DNA of 64,000 nt, taken from Hirundichthys speculiger (lineage: Eukaryota; Chordata; Actinopteri; Beloniformes; Exocoetidae). Shown here in pieces: positions 1 to 9,650 of the stretch (position 1 is the stretch's first letter; the number at the start of each line of letters is the position of its first letter). Below the pieces are notes generated by a model. That model was not told where the DNA came from. It made no database searches and was given only the letters and a program-made list of their open reading frames with translations. The stretch spans positions 1 to 64,000 of the forward strand of contig JAGFBZ010000006.1 of the NCBI GenBank assembly GCA_018398805.1, in the 5' to 3' direction. Position numbers and translations under genes: made by a program.

Positions 1-385
1 AAAACGAGCCGACAGTCGCACAGTGTATGCCCGGCCCGCAGAGCCGACAGCCGTTTTAAAGTCCAAAAAATAGATATTTACTGACAAGGAAAAATAAGAA
101 AATAATTTCACCTAACGGAATTAGCTGGTTTAATACACTTTTGTTTGTTATTAACCTTTCCCGAAACTATTTTTCATTCACTGTTCTCCTATTGACGGTC
201 TTCAAGTATAACAATAGGCTATTGTTATACTTGAAGACCGTGATATGAGCGGTAACGGAGCGAAACTGGAGCGGGATGACGCCCCACTCCACCCGAATCA
301 TCCTAGAAAAAAAACTCCCGCTCTGCGCTCCTTTCAAAATTCGTCCGCTCCGCTCCTCGCTCGCTCACGCTCCGCTCCGCTCACA
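1..385. other. No gene; AT-rich then GC-rich low-complexity DNA
   Basis: No coding signal recognised. Bases 1-190 are unremarkable AT-rich sequence. Bases 242-385 are rich in short gctcc/gagcg motifs in both orientations. A 23-bp palindrome lies between them and is listed separately. The stretch ends where Tc1 homology starts. Confidence 0.5.
195..241. repeat. Perfect 23-bp inverted repeat with a 1-nt centre
   Basis: Arm 195-217 is the exact reverse complement of 219-241, separated only by g218. Pairing stops at both outer ends (g194 against g242). With almost no loop it is a cruciform-type palindrome rather than a good RNA hairpin. It could be head-to-head transposon ends, but no element was recognised on either side. 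Confidence 0.9.
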
Positions 386-1203
386 TGCTCTGGTTGAGGC
401 CAAAAAGCTCAATTTTAGTCTCACCTGACCACAGCACCTTCTCCCAGTCTCTTTCTGAGTCATTAATATGTTCGTTGGCAAACCTGAGTTGGGCCTGGAC
501 GTGAGCCTTCTTGAGCAGAGGGACCTTGGCCATTGTGTCTCAGTGTATTACCAATAGTTTTCTTGGTGACTGTGGTCCCAGCTGCCTTGAGATCATTAAC
601 CAGCTCCTCCCGTGTAGTTCTCGGCTGATCTCTAACCTTTCTCATGATCATTGAGACCCCACCAGGTGATATCTTCCATGGAGCCCCCAGCCTAGGTCGA
701 TTAACAGTCATGTTGTACTTCTTCCACTTCCAAATAATTGCACCAACAGTTGTCACCTTCTCATTCAGCTTCTTACTTATGGTTTTTTAGCACATTCCAG
801 CCTTGTGGAGTTCAACAACTTTTCCCTGACATCTTTTGACAGCTCTTTAGTCTTGCCCATGGTGGAGATGGTGGAGTATTACTGAGTCTGTAGGCAGATG
901 GCTTTTTATACAGTTAACTATTTGGAACAGGTGTCTCTCATGCAGACTGGGGCGCCGAAAAGGGGGGGGTAAAGGATACGGATTATAGGGGCCCATGATT
1001 GAGGGGGGCCCAGAGAGGCCCCTAATGATGATCAAAAATAGCATCAACAAATTTCGCCACTGTGTTGGGGGGCCCGGTAAAGATTCTTTTCATGGGGCCC
1101 AAAATCCCTAGCAGCGCCCCTGCATGCAGGTAATTACTTCAGTGAGATTAGGTGTATGCCAGTGGTCTGTGGGAGTCAAGGTTGGTCGGGGATCAAATAC
1201 TTA
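386..1203 (-). mobile_element. Tc1/mariner fragment with degraded transposase, interrupted by a hAT MITE
   Basis: Read on the minus strand, the segment encodes the N-terminal half of a Tc1-type transposase. The second helix-turn-helix and linker are readable (motifs [35 protein letters not shown]), then a frame break, then the start of the catalytic domain (ETKIELFG) near 400-420. Homology ends at 386, so most of the DDE domain is missing. The 5' terminal region runs to the TA at 1202-1203, where a second Tc1 element begins. A 176-bp hAT element splits the 5' region. Family assignment is firm; the copy is dead. Confidence 0.85.
947..1122. mobile_element. hAT-type MITE inserted in the Tc1 element
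   Basis: The ends are imperfect inverted repeats: ctggggcgccg on the left and, reverse-complemented, caggggcgctg on the right. They are flanked by an 8-bp target duplication, catgcaga (939-946) and catgcagg (1123-1130). Removing the insert restores continuous Tc1 5' sequence. The body is rich in ggggccc. Terminal repeats starting CAGNGGCG with 8-bp duplications are typical of hAT elements; the element has no coding capacity. Confidence 0.8.
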
Positions 1204-2385
1204 CAGCGGGGAAAATAAGTATTGAACACGTCAACATTTCTCTCAAAAAACATATTTCTAATCGAGCTATTGACATGAAATTTTCACCAGATGTCGGCAT
1301 CAACCCAAGTAATGCACACATACAAAGAAATCCAAACATTTATGTCCATAAATTAAGTTATGTGTAATAAAGTGAAATGGCACAGGGAATAAGTATTGAA
1401 CACACTTACTGAAATGTATTTAATACTTAGTGCAAAAACCTTTGTTGGTGATTACAGCCTCAAGACGCCTCCTGTATGGAGAAACCAGTCGAATACATTG
1501 CTCAGGTGGGATTTTGGCCCATTCATCCACACAAACTGCCTTCAAATCTTCAAGGTTCCGGGGGGTCTCTTCTGTGAACCCGGATCTTCAGTTCTTTCCA
1601 AAGATTTTCAATTGGATTCAAGTCTGGTGATTGACTGGGCCATTCTAGCAGCTTTATTTTCTTTTTCTTCAACCAGTTGAGTGTTACCTTGGCTGTGTGC
1701 TTGGGATCGTTGTCTTGCTGAAAGATCTACCCTCTTTTCATCTTCAGCAGCCTGGCAGATGACAGCAGATTCTGATCAAGAATGTCTCGATACTTTTCTC
1801 CACTCATTATTCCTCCAATGATATGAAGTCTACCAGTACCACATGCTGAAAAACAGCCCCACGCCATGATGCTCCCACCTCCAAACTTGACTGTTGCTAT
1901 GGTGTTTTGGGGGTGATGTGCGGTGCCATTTTTCCTCCAAACATGTTGTGTCTTATGAGATCCGAAGAGTTCAATTTTGGTCTCATCTTACCAGAGTATG
2001 TTCTCCCAGAATGTCATGGGTTTATCCAAATGTTGTGTCGCAAACTCCAAACGAGCTTCAACATGCTTCTTCTTCAAAAATGGAGTCTTGCGTGGTGTGC
2101 GTGCATGGAGGCCATGGCGGTTGAGTGCATTACTTATTGTTTTCTTTGAAACAACGGTACCTGCTGATTCCAGGTCTTTCTGAAGCTCGCCACGAGTGGT
2201 CCTGGGCTGTTGGAGAACCCTTCTGATGATTGTTTTGACTCCTCTGTCTGAAATCTTGCGGGGAGCACCTGACCGTGGCTGGTTTATGGTTATGCCGTGT
2301 TCTTTCCACTTCCGGATGATGGCCCCAATGTACTCACTGGAACTTTCAGAAGTTTAGAAATGTGCCTGTAACCAATGCCTCCCGC
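1204..2385 (-). mobile_element. Tc1/mariner element, second family, inactive transposase
   Basis: The outer end at 1204 starts cagcggggaaaataag right after a TA, and the same terminus recurs at 9802, which defines the family. On the minus strand a DD34E transposase can be followed through several frameshifts: N-terminal HTH (2250-2380), paired-like linker, catalytic D in a QQDNDPKHT motif near 1700-1720, and the E in NPIENLWKE near 1600-1630. The open frames are all short, so this is a pseudogene. The far terminus is lost where LINE sequence begins just beyond 2385. Confidence 0.85.
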
Positions 2386-2404
2386 CTCCCACATGTTCCC
2401 GTGG

Positions 2405-2818
2405 CTATGTATCTACTTGCACATTCAAGTCCCCTGTTATGACCAAACAGTCAAAATCAGTGCACACAACTGAAAGTAGTTCAGTAAAATAATCAATAAA
2501 ACAATTCTGTGGTGGTTTGTAAATTATGATATAAAGAATGGAAGATTGTTTCATCTCCATTTTGAATGACACATATTCAAATGATGAAAAAAACCCAAAT
2601 GATAATTTGTGTGTGAGTATATTGTCCCTGAATATGGCACCAACACCACCACCCATCTGGTTTTGTCGTGTTTCAGACACAAAGGTGAAGTTAGATGGAC
2701 TAGATTCAATCAGGACTGCATTGGCTGTGTTTCTGTCCAGCCATGTCTCAGTTAAAAACATAAAATCAAGATTGTGTGAGGAAATAAAACTATCAATTAA
2801 GAATAATTTGTTACTCAA
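2405..2818 (-). pseudogene. L2 LINE ORF2 endonuclease domain, N-terminal fragment
   Basis: A 137-codon open segment matches the start of the apurinic/apyrimidinic endonuclease of L2-clade LINEs: FLTETWLD near residue 20, a glycine-rich GGGVGAIFR block, and VITGDLNV near the end. The frame stops where the element is truncated, so no reverse transcriptase follows. The homologous part of the second copy is at 37740-38100. Confidence 0.75.
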
Positions 2819-3033
2819 ATATCTGACATTGAGTACTGCATGTTTGAGGTTAGCTGGAGTTAAACTGGACGCTGTGTTTAAGGGATATGGAAAGATTTCT
2901 CTGATCAGACACTCTGACTGTTCCTCTCATCTAATCATTGTGGTTTGACAATAGTCATTATTTTAGAAGAATACACTCCGTCCCTGGACCTCTGGTTGAT
3001 GTGGGGTTTAGCAACGCAGAGGCCCGTAGCGTC

Positions 3034-4309
3034 CTAGACAACAGCATTGACGCTGTTGGCACCAACAGCTCTGGGCACCGATGGTGGGGTCTGAGCTGGT
3101 GGGGCTTTGGTTGGTGGAGTAGGCTGGGGAGGGAGAGGAGCACGACTCTTCTTTGAGGACAGAATCCTTGATCTTGTGATGTCTGGGGTAACGGGAACCA
3201 TTTTAATCCCTGATTTCACCAGGATTTCAAAGTGATCAGGAAGTCTCATGGGTGACGGTGGAGACGAGAGCGATGGTGAAGCGTCTCTGGAGGGTGTAGA
3301 TGCAGCAGGTGGGTCCCAGGCCTGTGGTGAGGGCCGTGGTGAAGGTGATGGAGGCTGCTGCTGCATCTGAATACTGTGTTTGGGATGCTGGAGGTGCTGT
3401 TCGTGCTGCAGTGGTTAATTCCTTTGCTGGGTTTCTGGGTGGCGAGACAGGAGCTCTCTTCTCACTCCTCTTCTCTCTCGATGGCAGCACAGGACCTGGT
3501 GCTGGTCCTGGTCCTGGTCCATTCTGATGCCTCAGAGCATGGAGGAGATTATCTGTCAGTCGTCTCACTCCACCTCTGTTCAGGGGTGGGCCTCTTCCTT
3601 TAATCAGATCATCTCTTTGCCATAAAAGATTAAAGTTCTCAATGAAATGCAGTCCTCTGGACTCACAGACTTTGGACAACCATGTGTTCAGTTGAAGCAG
3701 CCAGGTGAATTTGCCCATCCTCCTGTTTGCCTTTCCTCAATGTTTGGGAGAGGTCCACTAATGAACGTTGGTATTGCTGCTTTATCAAGACTCTCAAACA
3801 GTTAAAGTCTTTTTCAAGATTTCAGATTGTTCCTTTCTTGTATCCACTGCACCCACATGAACAATCAGCTGTTTCACCCCCTGGTGTTTCTGCAGGACCT
3901 CTGGTAGTAGCCTTGTGATGTCAGAGACAGTGGCACTTGGATAACTGCAAGTAACTGCTCTGTTTATATTTATGTTAGATATGGCTCCGTCTCCAAGCAC
4001 AAGGGTATCTTTGACCTTGACATGTGGCACACAGATATTCTGTTCATCTGCTACTTTGTACTTGCTCTCTGTTTGTTAAACTCAGTCACATTTGGCTCTG
4101 ACAGTGGTAAAAATCTGTTTAACTTTATTTCGGGTGGTGTTACATGTCCTCCTTTGATACCAACATTCTGACTTTGCTTTGGCTCCATTATAAATGTCTT
4201 TACAGAGTCTTGGAAAAGACACGGTATCATTTAGCTTCAAGTTGTCAGAAGTAGTTTTTTCACCCTTTCCTTTGGAAGTAAATGTGGACTTCTTACCTCT
4301 GGATTCCAT
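3034..4309 (-). pseudogene. L2 LINE ORF1 with SGNH-esterase-like domain, broken
   Basis: Minus-strand open segments in several frames (4309-4082, 4030-3794, 3718-3236, 3366-3034) resemble the ORF1 esterase of L2/CR1 elements: N-terminal basic linker, a GDS-type block reading LVLGDGAISNI, an IVHVGAVDTR block (usual form HVGTNDTR), and the C-terminal block ending LNRGGVRRLTDN. The serine of the GDS block reads as glycine and the histidine of the usual DGxHLN block as proline (GPPLN), so the catalytic residues are lost here. A proline-rich tail follows. Frameshifts separate the blocks. Confidence 0.7.
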
Positions 4310-4350
4310 TGGGAGTGTATCATGAAGTCCTTTTTCAGTTTCTAAGGCGA

Positions 4351-4490
4351 AAATCCTTTCTTGAAGCGCATGGATTTCTTGTTGATATATCCTTCAGTTT
4401 TCTCAGGAAGACTGAAGGATATATCAACAAGAAATCCATGCACTTCAAGAAAGGATTTCTTGTTGATATATCCTTCAGTTTTCTCAGGGA
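4351..4490. repeat. 48-bp fold-back plus third direct copy inside the L2 5' UTR
   Basis: Bases 4351-4398 and 4411-4458 are inverted copies with a single mismatch and a 12-nt loop. Bases 4453-4490 repeat part of the first arm again in direct orientation. The corresponding stretch of the second L2 copy (about 36630-36690) has one unrearranged copy. The pattern suggests a template-switch event. Confidence 0.85.
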
Positions 4491-4731
4491 GACTCTTTCA
4501 GGCATCTTGAGAGGTTTGTCATCTCTGGTTTGTCACAAGAGTTGTAAGAAGCATAAAAATGATTCAGGAAGTCTTGGTACACTTAAAAGGAGAAGAATAA
4601 AATCACATCCACGACTTGTGGAAAAAAGTAGAAATGACAGAAAAACGTTGAGTGATTTAAAAGTGCATAAATAAAGCAGGAAGCAACAGGAGCAAGCAGC
4701 AGAGATAGGTCTGCACTCTTCAGAGGCTGGG

Positions 4732-6340
4732 CCATAAAATAGAAGTGTCATTCGAGTATTTCTGGATGTGGCAGGACTCAGAGTTGTATTTAAAGCCAGA
4801 ACAGTTCCTAGTGGAGTCCCCGTGTTGGTTGTTAATGTACCAGAAAGACAGTTATCCAACCTGACAAATTGTGGCCTTTCTGTCAGATAATCTGTGATCC
4901 AGGAAACAAAGGAAGGGTCCATTCCCAGCTCTGTGAGCTTGTCTTTGAGTATGTTGGGTTGTATGGTGTTGAATGCACTTGAAAAATCAAAGAACATAAT
5001 TTTTAGATAAGCACCAGGTTCCTCCAGATAAGAGAGCACGGTGAAGCATGTAGAGGACTGCATCATTCATTCTAATGTGTTGTCTATATGCAAACTGCAG
5101 GGGATCCAGCTGGTCTTTGACCTCAAGTTTCAGCAGGCGTAGAATCAGCCACTCCAGGGTCTTCATGATGTGTGAAGTAAGGCCCACTGGTCTGTATTCA
5201 CTTAGCTCAGCTGGACATTTTCTTTTTGGTACCGGTACGATACAGGAAGTTTTCCACAGAGCCGGCACCTCCTCAGCTGTAGACTTTGGTTGATAATCCT
5301 TTGTAGAGGTTCAGAGTTGGTCAGCATAGTCTTTAAGCAGCCTTGGACACATAACATCTGGACCAGCACCTTCCCAGAGCAGAGTCTGCCAAGCTCCAAC
5401 CTCACGCCTATCTCAGTGACAGACGGGGTGGGGTGGGGGGGATATAAGATGAGAAGACTAGATAAGAAGCAGCAGCAGTGGAGATGTCCACCAGTAGAGA
5501 AGGAGAAGCAGCAGTGGAGATGTCCACCAGTAGAGGAGGAGAAGCAGCAGTGGAGATGTCCACCAGTAGAGGAGGAGAAGGAGGAGTGGAGATGTCCACC
5601 AGTAGAGAAGGAGAAGCAGCAGTGGAGATGTCTACCAGTAGAGAAGGAGAAGCAGCAGTGGAGAGTCCACAGTAGAGAAGGAGAAGCAGAAGGGGGATGT
5701 CCACCAGTAGAGAAGGAAGGCAGTAGAGAGTCCACCAGTAGAGGAGGAGAAGCAGCAGTGGAGATGTCCACCATAGAGAAGGAGAAGAAGCAGTAGAGAT
5801 GTCCACAGTAGAGAAGGAGAAGCAGCAGTAGAGATGTCCCAGTAGAGAAGGAGAAGCAGAGAGGAGAGTAGGAGGAGAGAAGCAGCAGTGGGATGTCCAC
5901 CAGTAGAGGAGGAGAAGCAGCAGTGGAGATGTCCACCAGTAGAGAAGGAGAAGCAGCAGTGGAGATGTCCACCAGTAGAGAAGGAGAAGCAGCAGTAGAG
6001 ATGTCCACCAGTAGAGAAGCAGCAGTAGAGAGAGTCCACCAGTAGAGAAGGAGAAGCAGCAGTAGAGATGTCCACCAGTAGAGGAGGAGAAGGAGGAGTA
6101 GAGATGTCCACCAGTAGAGGAGGAGAAGGAGGAGTGGGATGAAGAGCAGCAGTGGAAGTGGGTGTTACCGCAGTCTTGAACCTGTTGAAGAACATCACCC
6201 ACAATTGGCTGTCTTTCCTTTGTGTTGTAACCAGAGATGGTACTGAGTCTTCTCCACACCGTACTGATGTTGTGGTGTTGTAAACTCCTCTTCATCTTCT
6301 TTTTGTGTTCCACCTTTGCTATCTTCAATCTTTAAATTGA
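4732..6340 (-). mobile_element. CR1/Rex1-like LINE fragment with internal minisatellite
   Basis: Minus-strand reverse-transcriptase sequence: ALWKTSCIVPVPK, SEYRPVGLTSHIMKTLE, LDPLQFAYR, MFFDFSSAFNTI and a GTPLGTV block (normally GAPQGTV), in frames 5268-4987 and 5066-4740. Upstream of the RT, 5290-5400 reads as the PDxxxPRLLK block, and 6190-6330 as the linker before the RT (VWRRLSTISGY). A 36-bp tandem array separates the two. Stops and frameshifts make it inactive. The SSAFNTI form of the RT block is typical of Rex1-type fish LINEs. Confidence 0.8.
5463..6150. repeat. 36-bp minisatellite, about 18 degenerate units
   Basis: Unit: gtggagatgtccaccagtag followed by agaaggagaagcagca, with small deletions in several units. 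As 36 is divisible by three, long spurious open frames cross the array on both strands. It lies inside the coding region of the CR1/Rex1-like LINE, between linker and RT, and probably arose there. Confidence 0.9.
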
Positions 6341-6425
6341 AAATGTCATCTGTTATGTGAACCTTTGTCAGAGCGCATTATTTTACGAAATTTGGATGAT
6401 ATGCAGCTATTTTTTTTCTTTTCAG

Positions 6426-6837
6426 GGTGGAATAAAGCTTGAATATCCACGTGGAAGGCCAAATTTCTTCGAAGTGTACATTAAAAAGCCAGACTTTGAC
6501 TTCAAGCTCACATTTTCATCAAAAAGGGAGAATCAGCCTGTGTGGGAGTGTGAGGTCAGAAGAGGTCAGTTTACAACAGAGTTCATTTCACAACTTTATA
6601 ACTAATATCAGGAGCTCCAAATACTTCATCTGCCCAACAATTCCTCCGGAGCAGCTTTTGGTAAAATTCAGAAGAACAGCATCCATTGAACAGAAAGAAA
6701 CCTTGTCTATGGTGTCTTGACAAGGTCTTTGCTTAACATGCTTAAATACGGAAGAACAGTGAAGATCAAGATGTTCTCCAAACAGGTCAGAAGGAAAGTT
6801 CTGGAGAACGACAGATTACAGTTTAAGGAATAAAATA
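6426..6837 (+). pseudogene. Unrecognised coding fragment with two frameshifts
   Basis: After a polypyrimidine tract ending ttttcag, an open frame starts GGIKLEYPRGRPNFFEV and runs to about 6600. It then continues in the +1 frame (SSKYFICPTIPPEQLL) to about 6718, and returns to the first frame (LLNMLKYGR, KQVRRKVLE) before a stop near 6835. Amino-acid content is protein-like throughout, so this looks like the last exon of a real gene or a decayed copy. I do not recognise the family. Phase at the putative acceptor is 0. Confidence 0.45.
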
Positions 6838-7794
6838 ACATTGAAAACTCTATTAAAACACCATGAATTCTGAGAAAATTAGAACACTCAGACCAGGAAG
6901 AGGGGCATTAATCAGAGAGATAATAGAGTCTAAAGATGACACTGATGGAGCTGCAGAGCACCACCACAAACACTGAGGGTCTGCTTACAGGACCGCTTCA
7001 GTCCCTTCAGTCTGTCTCCACATTTACATGGCAAAAACGTATGATGGGTTGATCTAATCCAGGGGTTTTCAAAGTGTGGGATAGTGAGCCTCCCCTGAGA
7101 GAACTCAAAAGCATGACACCCCCCCACTTTTAACATCTGTATGTTTTCAACACATATTTTAACATATTTCTGCACGCGCTCGTTTGGATGTGTTTAAGTG
7201 CCCGAGTGTGTGTGCATGCGCAGTAAACCGCGCCGCCAAGTCACGGCACGTCAGGTATCCTCTCTACAGCTGCGCTCAGCAGATGCAGGAGGGTCGACTG
7301 ATTGTACAGAAAAGATGTTGTTACATCAGAAAAGTAGCCAGGGCTTTTTTAAAAAGCTGTGCATCCTGGCACCGGCGTGGCACCGGCGTGGCACCGGCGC
7401 GCGCCCTCTAAGTGGAGATGGAACCTGATTTTTTTCTTTATTTATGAGAAACAGCACACTCAAATGTTATCTGTTTGTTTTAAGACCTAATCCTGAAAGT
7501 GAAATCTTTTGGGCTCCATTTAATCTTTAAATAAATATTCTGAAGTCTAACATATTCAGCCAAAATGGCATTTTTCATTTAATATTTTAACAGTCCAGGA
7601 CGTTTCATGGTCAAAAACCTGGAATTAAAAACACATTTAAAGCATACATAAAAGAATTTATACGACATGCCAAGCTTTGACTATCAAAAATCTAATTTTA
7701 CAACTGTGAAGTGAAAGTTTCTTGCTTTTTTTTCTCCACATTTTTGTTTGAAGTGAAGCGACTTTAATCAGTAAAGCTCAGAGCATCAACTTAC

Positions 7795-7858
7795 CTGAGT
7801 CCACAATAGTGACCACAAGACAGACCAAAGCCTGGTAGATCCACACGTTAGTCCTCAT
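7795..7858 (-). CDS. Putative signal-peptide exon inside the hAT element
   Basis: On the minus strand an ATG at 7858 in good context (gccATGa) opens 21 codons: a short polar start (MRTNVW), a hydrophobic core (ALVCLVVTIV) and DS, ending at a strong donor (CAG|GTAAGT). The exon is 64 nt and ends in phase 1, the usual phase for signal exons of MHC and immunoglobulin-superfamily genes. No partner exon was found downstream on the minus strand. It lies wholly inside the transposon, so it may be a captured host exon or a chance open frame. Confidence 0.4.
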
Positions 7859-8036
7859 GGCTGGGTTTGGGTTCGGGTTTGGGTTCGGGTGTGAAGCAGG
7901 TTAGGATCCCGATTAAGTTAAAGTCCAGAGAGGCTGATGATCTGCGGGAGACTCGCCTTCCTTCACGCAGATGCCACTTTTCCAAGAAACCACGCGCGTC
8001 CTCGGTTCAACCCCCTTAAAACTAAAGCTTACCGGT

Positions 8037-8384
8037 ACGATGCTTCGGTTGCCTTGGTAGTCACAGTGCCAAACACCTCGATGAATTTCTTCTGTGACCG
8101 CAATTCATTAAGTTTCCGATCCAAAAACTCCCGCGGCTTGGTCGTTAAACTGTGGTGCTTGGTTTCAATATGACGCCAGAGTTTACATGGTCGCGTGCTG
8201 TCGTTAGCTAGCAGCTCTTTTCAGATAACACACTGTGGCAGCGAGCATCGTCAGGACCAATACACGAAAAGCCAAACTTTAAATAATCAGGGTCATACTT
8301 CCTCCGTTTTCTGATCGCCCCAGACTCTGTGTCCTCTCTCACTTTCACTTGAGATACTAAAAATTGATCCATTTTGCCCTCCAT
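8037..8384 (-). pseudogene. ZBED-type hAT transposase N-terminus (BED zinc finger), broken
   Basis: Starting at the ATG complementary to 8382-8384, the minus strand reads MEGKMDQFL, RKRRKYDPDYLKFGFSC, then a damaged Cys block, and after a frameshift the W-R-H-x4-H part of a BED finger and the KLNEL linker. The order matches vertebrate ZBED/hAT transposases, where the finger binds the element ends. In-frame stops show it is dead. Confidence 0.7.
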
Positions 8385-8500
8385 GTTTACACTCTTTTTC
8401 TGTCTTTTCAGGTATATTTTTTCTCCCGCGCCTCCCCTGAATCCCTCTGGCGCCCCCCAGGGGAGGCGCGCCTCACACTTTGAAAACCGCTGATCTAATC

Positions 8501-9281
8501 AAATGATCCAAACCTCCCAAAGATCCATTATAATTCCGGGTGTGGGGCAACAAATTAAGCCTTTACTATTATTCTATAAAACCTGTTTTTATTTGAATTA
8601 ATTCAACTTTTATGGAATTTAGGTCATGTTGAACTGTGAATAATATTGTCTTTATTTCTGATTCTCAGAGGAATACCAAAGAGATCCACCAGGTAAGACA
8701 CCTTTCCAATTATTTGTGTGGAGAAGAGCTGCATTTTAGTTTCAAAGAGAAGTTTCATATTGAGCTTCAGTAGTTGTTTCTTAGTTAGTTTGTAATTTTC
8801 AAATGCCTTTTTAGTTTTAACCAAAGCGAGGTTCATTAAACTGTCATGTTGTTGTTTGTATCAGGCTGGATTTACCTGCTTTATAGACCTTATAAGGGCC
8901 AGATGACTTTTTATTTCCACACGTAAACCCTTAGAATTGAAAGAAATGACTTGTTCACAAATATAAAAGAGGGACAAATCTGCTATGTTTTCCTCTACAA
9001 AACCGATTAAATTCAGTTTTATTGTTACAACACCAGTTCACAGCAACAGTTGTCTCAGGATAAAGTTAAAGGTGAAAAGTTCAGTTCCAGCAGTCCAGGC
9101 TCCTTCAATGTAATTCAGTCCAACACAGCACTGAGGTACTCCAGCAGAGGGATCTCATTGAGACCTCATCACCAAGACAAGAGTTTATGAGACACATTTA
9201 GACTTGATCTTCAAATACCAGCATCAATCATAAGAAAAGAAGAGGAATACATTTTTTGAGTTCTTCAGTTTTTTGTTACAG
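8501..9281. other. Mostly unannotated; one possible 24-nt exon
   Basis: No clear gene or repeat. At 8669-8692 a 24-nt segment lies between tttctgattctcag and gtaagac; its length and phase-1 reading (EYQRDPP) fit the mini-exons further on, but the evidence is thin. Confidence 0.3.
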
Positions 9282-9329
9282 CTGCAACGTCCTCAAGTGG
9301 AGCAGTGGCCATCGAGACTGTGAGTGCTG
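9282..9329 (+). CDS. 48-nt mini-exon 1 upstream of the pyrin-domain exon
   Basis: Flanked by ttgttacag and gtaagtt, this 48-nt segment is open in phase 1-1 and encodes a small Ser/Ala/Val-rich stretch (AATSSSGAVAIETVSA). A second 48-nt exon of the same phase lies 176 bp on, with a similar AATxxS start. Both join in frame to the PYD exon at 11837. They could be linker exons of an ASC-like protein. No domain can be assigned to 16 residues alone. Confidence 0.5.
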
Positions 9330-9505
9330 GTAAGTTAAGAGGTTTAAACAGTGATGGTCTTCATTAGAGTCTTTTCATATGTGGTTATATCCTGGTACAT
9401 AATCTAATTTCATCCAGATATTTGCTCAGCATCAGAACATATCAGGGCATGTTAGAGAAGATGCAGAGTCAGCTACTTTGTCTCCAACTTTGTTTCAATC
9501 TTTAG

Positions 9506-9553
9506 ATGCAGCGACCGGTGTCAGTACAATGGTGGACGATAGGCGCTGTGAAG
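9506..9553 (+). CDS. 48-nt mini-exon 2 upstream of the pyrin-domain exon
   Basis: Flanked by caatctttag and gtatgc, 48 nt long, phase 1-1, encoding DAATGVSTMVDDRRCE. Equal length, equal phase and the shared AAT[S/G] start suggest it duplicated from mini-exon 1. Splicing to 11837 keeps the frame and forms a glycine codon across the junction. The 2.3-kb intron that follows contains a Tc1 end. Confidence 0.5.
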
Positions 9554-9650
9554 GTATGCAGTCTCCTGACCTAATTTTATTGAAGTTACCGCTTCACCTA
9601 CTGGTTTAAACTGTGAATTTCTTCCTTGGGGTTGGGTTGTGTTGACACTT

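Larger units (their letters stand above)
2405..4731 (-). mobile_element. L2-clade LINE copy 1 (5' UTR, ORF1, start of ORF2)
   Basis: Colinear on the minus strand with the copy at 36394-41206. From its 5' end: about 420 bp of 5' UTR (4310-4731), ORF1 starting at the ATG near 4309, and the N-terminal part of the ORF2 endonuclease (ends near 2405, motif VITGDLNV). The rest of ORF2 with the reverse transcriptase is absent. The 5' end sits at cctctgaagagtg in both copies. The flank at 4732 begins a different LINE. Confidence 0.8.
7060..8492. mobile_element. hAT element (1.43 kb) with BED-finger relic
   Basis: Terminal inverted repeats are caggggttttcaaagtgtg at 7060 and, reverse-complemented, cagcggttttcaaagtgtg ending at 8492. 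A perfect 8-bp target duplication, atctaatc, lies at 7052-7059 and 8493-8500. Internally the minus strand from 8384 encodes the start of a ZBED-type transposase; the catalytic hAT domain is missing. The middle contains an unexpected signal-peptide-like exon. Confidence 0.9.

Noticed and set aside
5463..6150. Possible CRISPR-like array
   Set aside because: Units are contiguous with no unique spacers, the genome is vertebrate, and no cas genes are present. The same holds for 40058-40708, 47560-47705 and 51880-52295.
5202..6328. Long minus-strand open frames (up to 306 codons) rich in STGGHLYCCFS-like repeats
   Set aside because: They follow the 36-bp minisatellite in all frames. Composition is purely repeat-driven, with no start context or domain.
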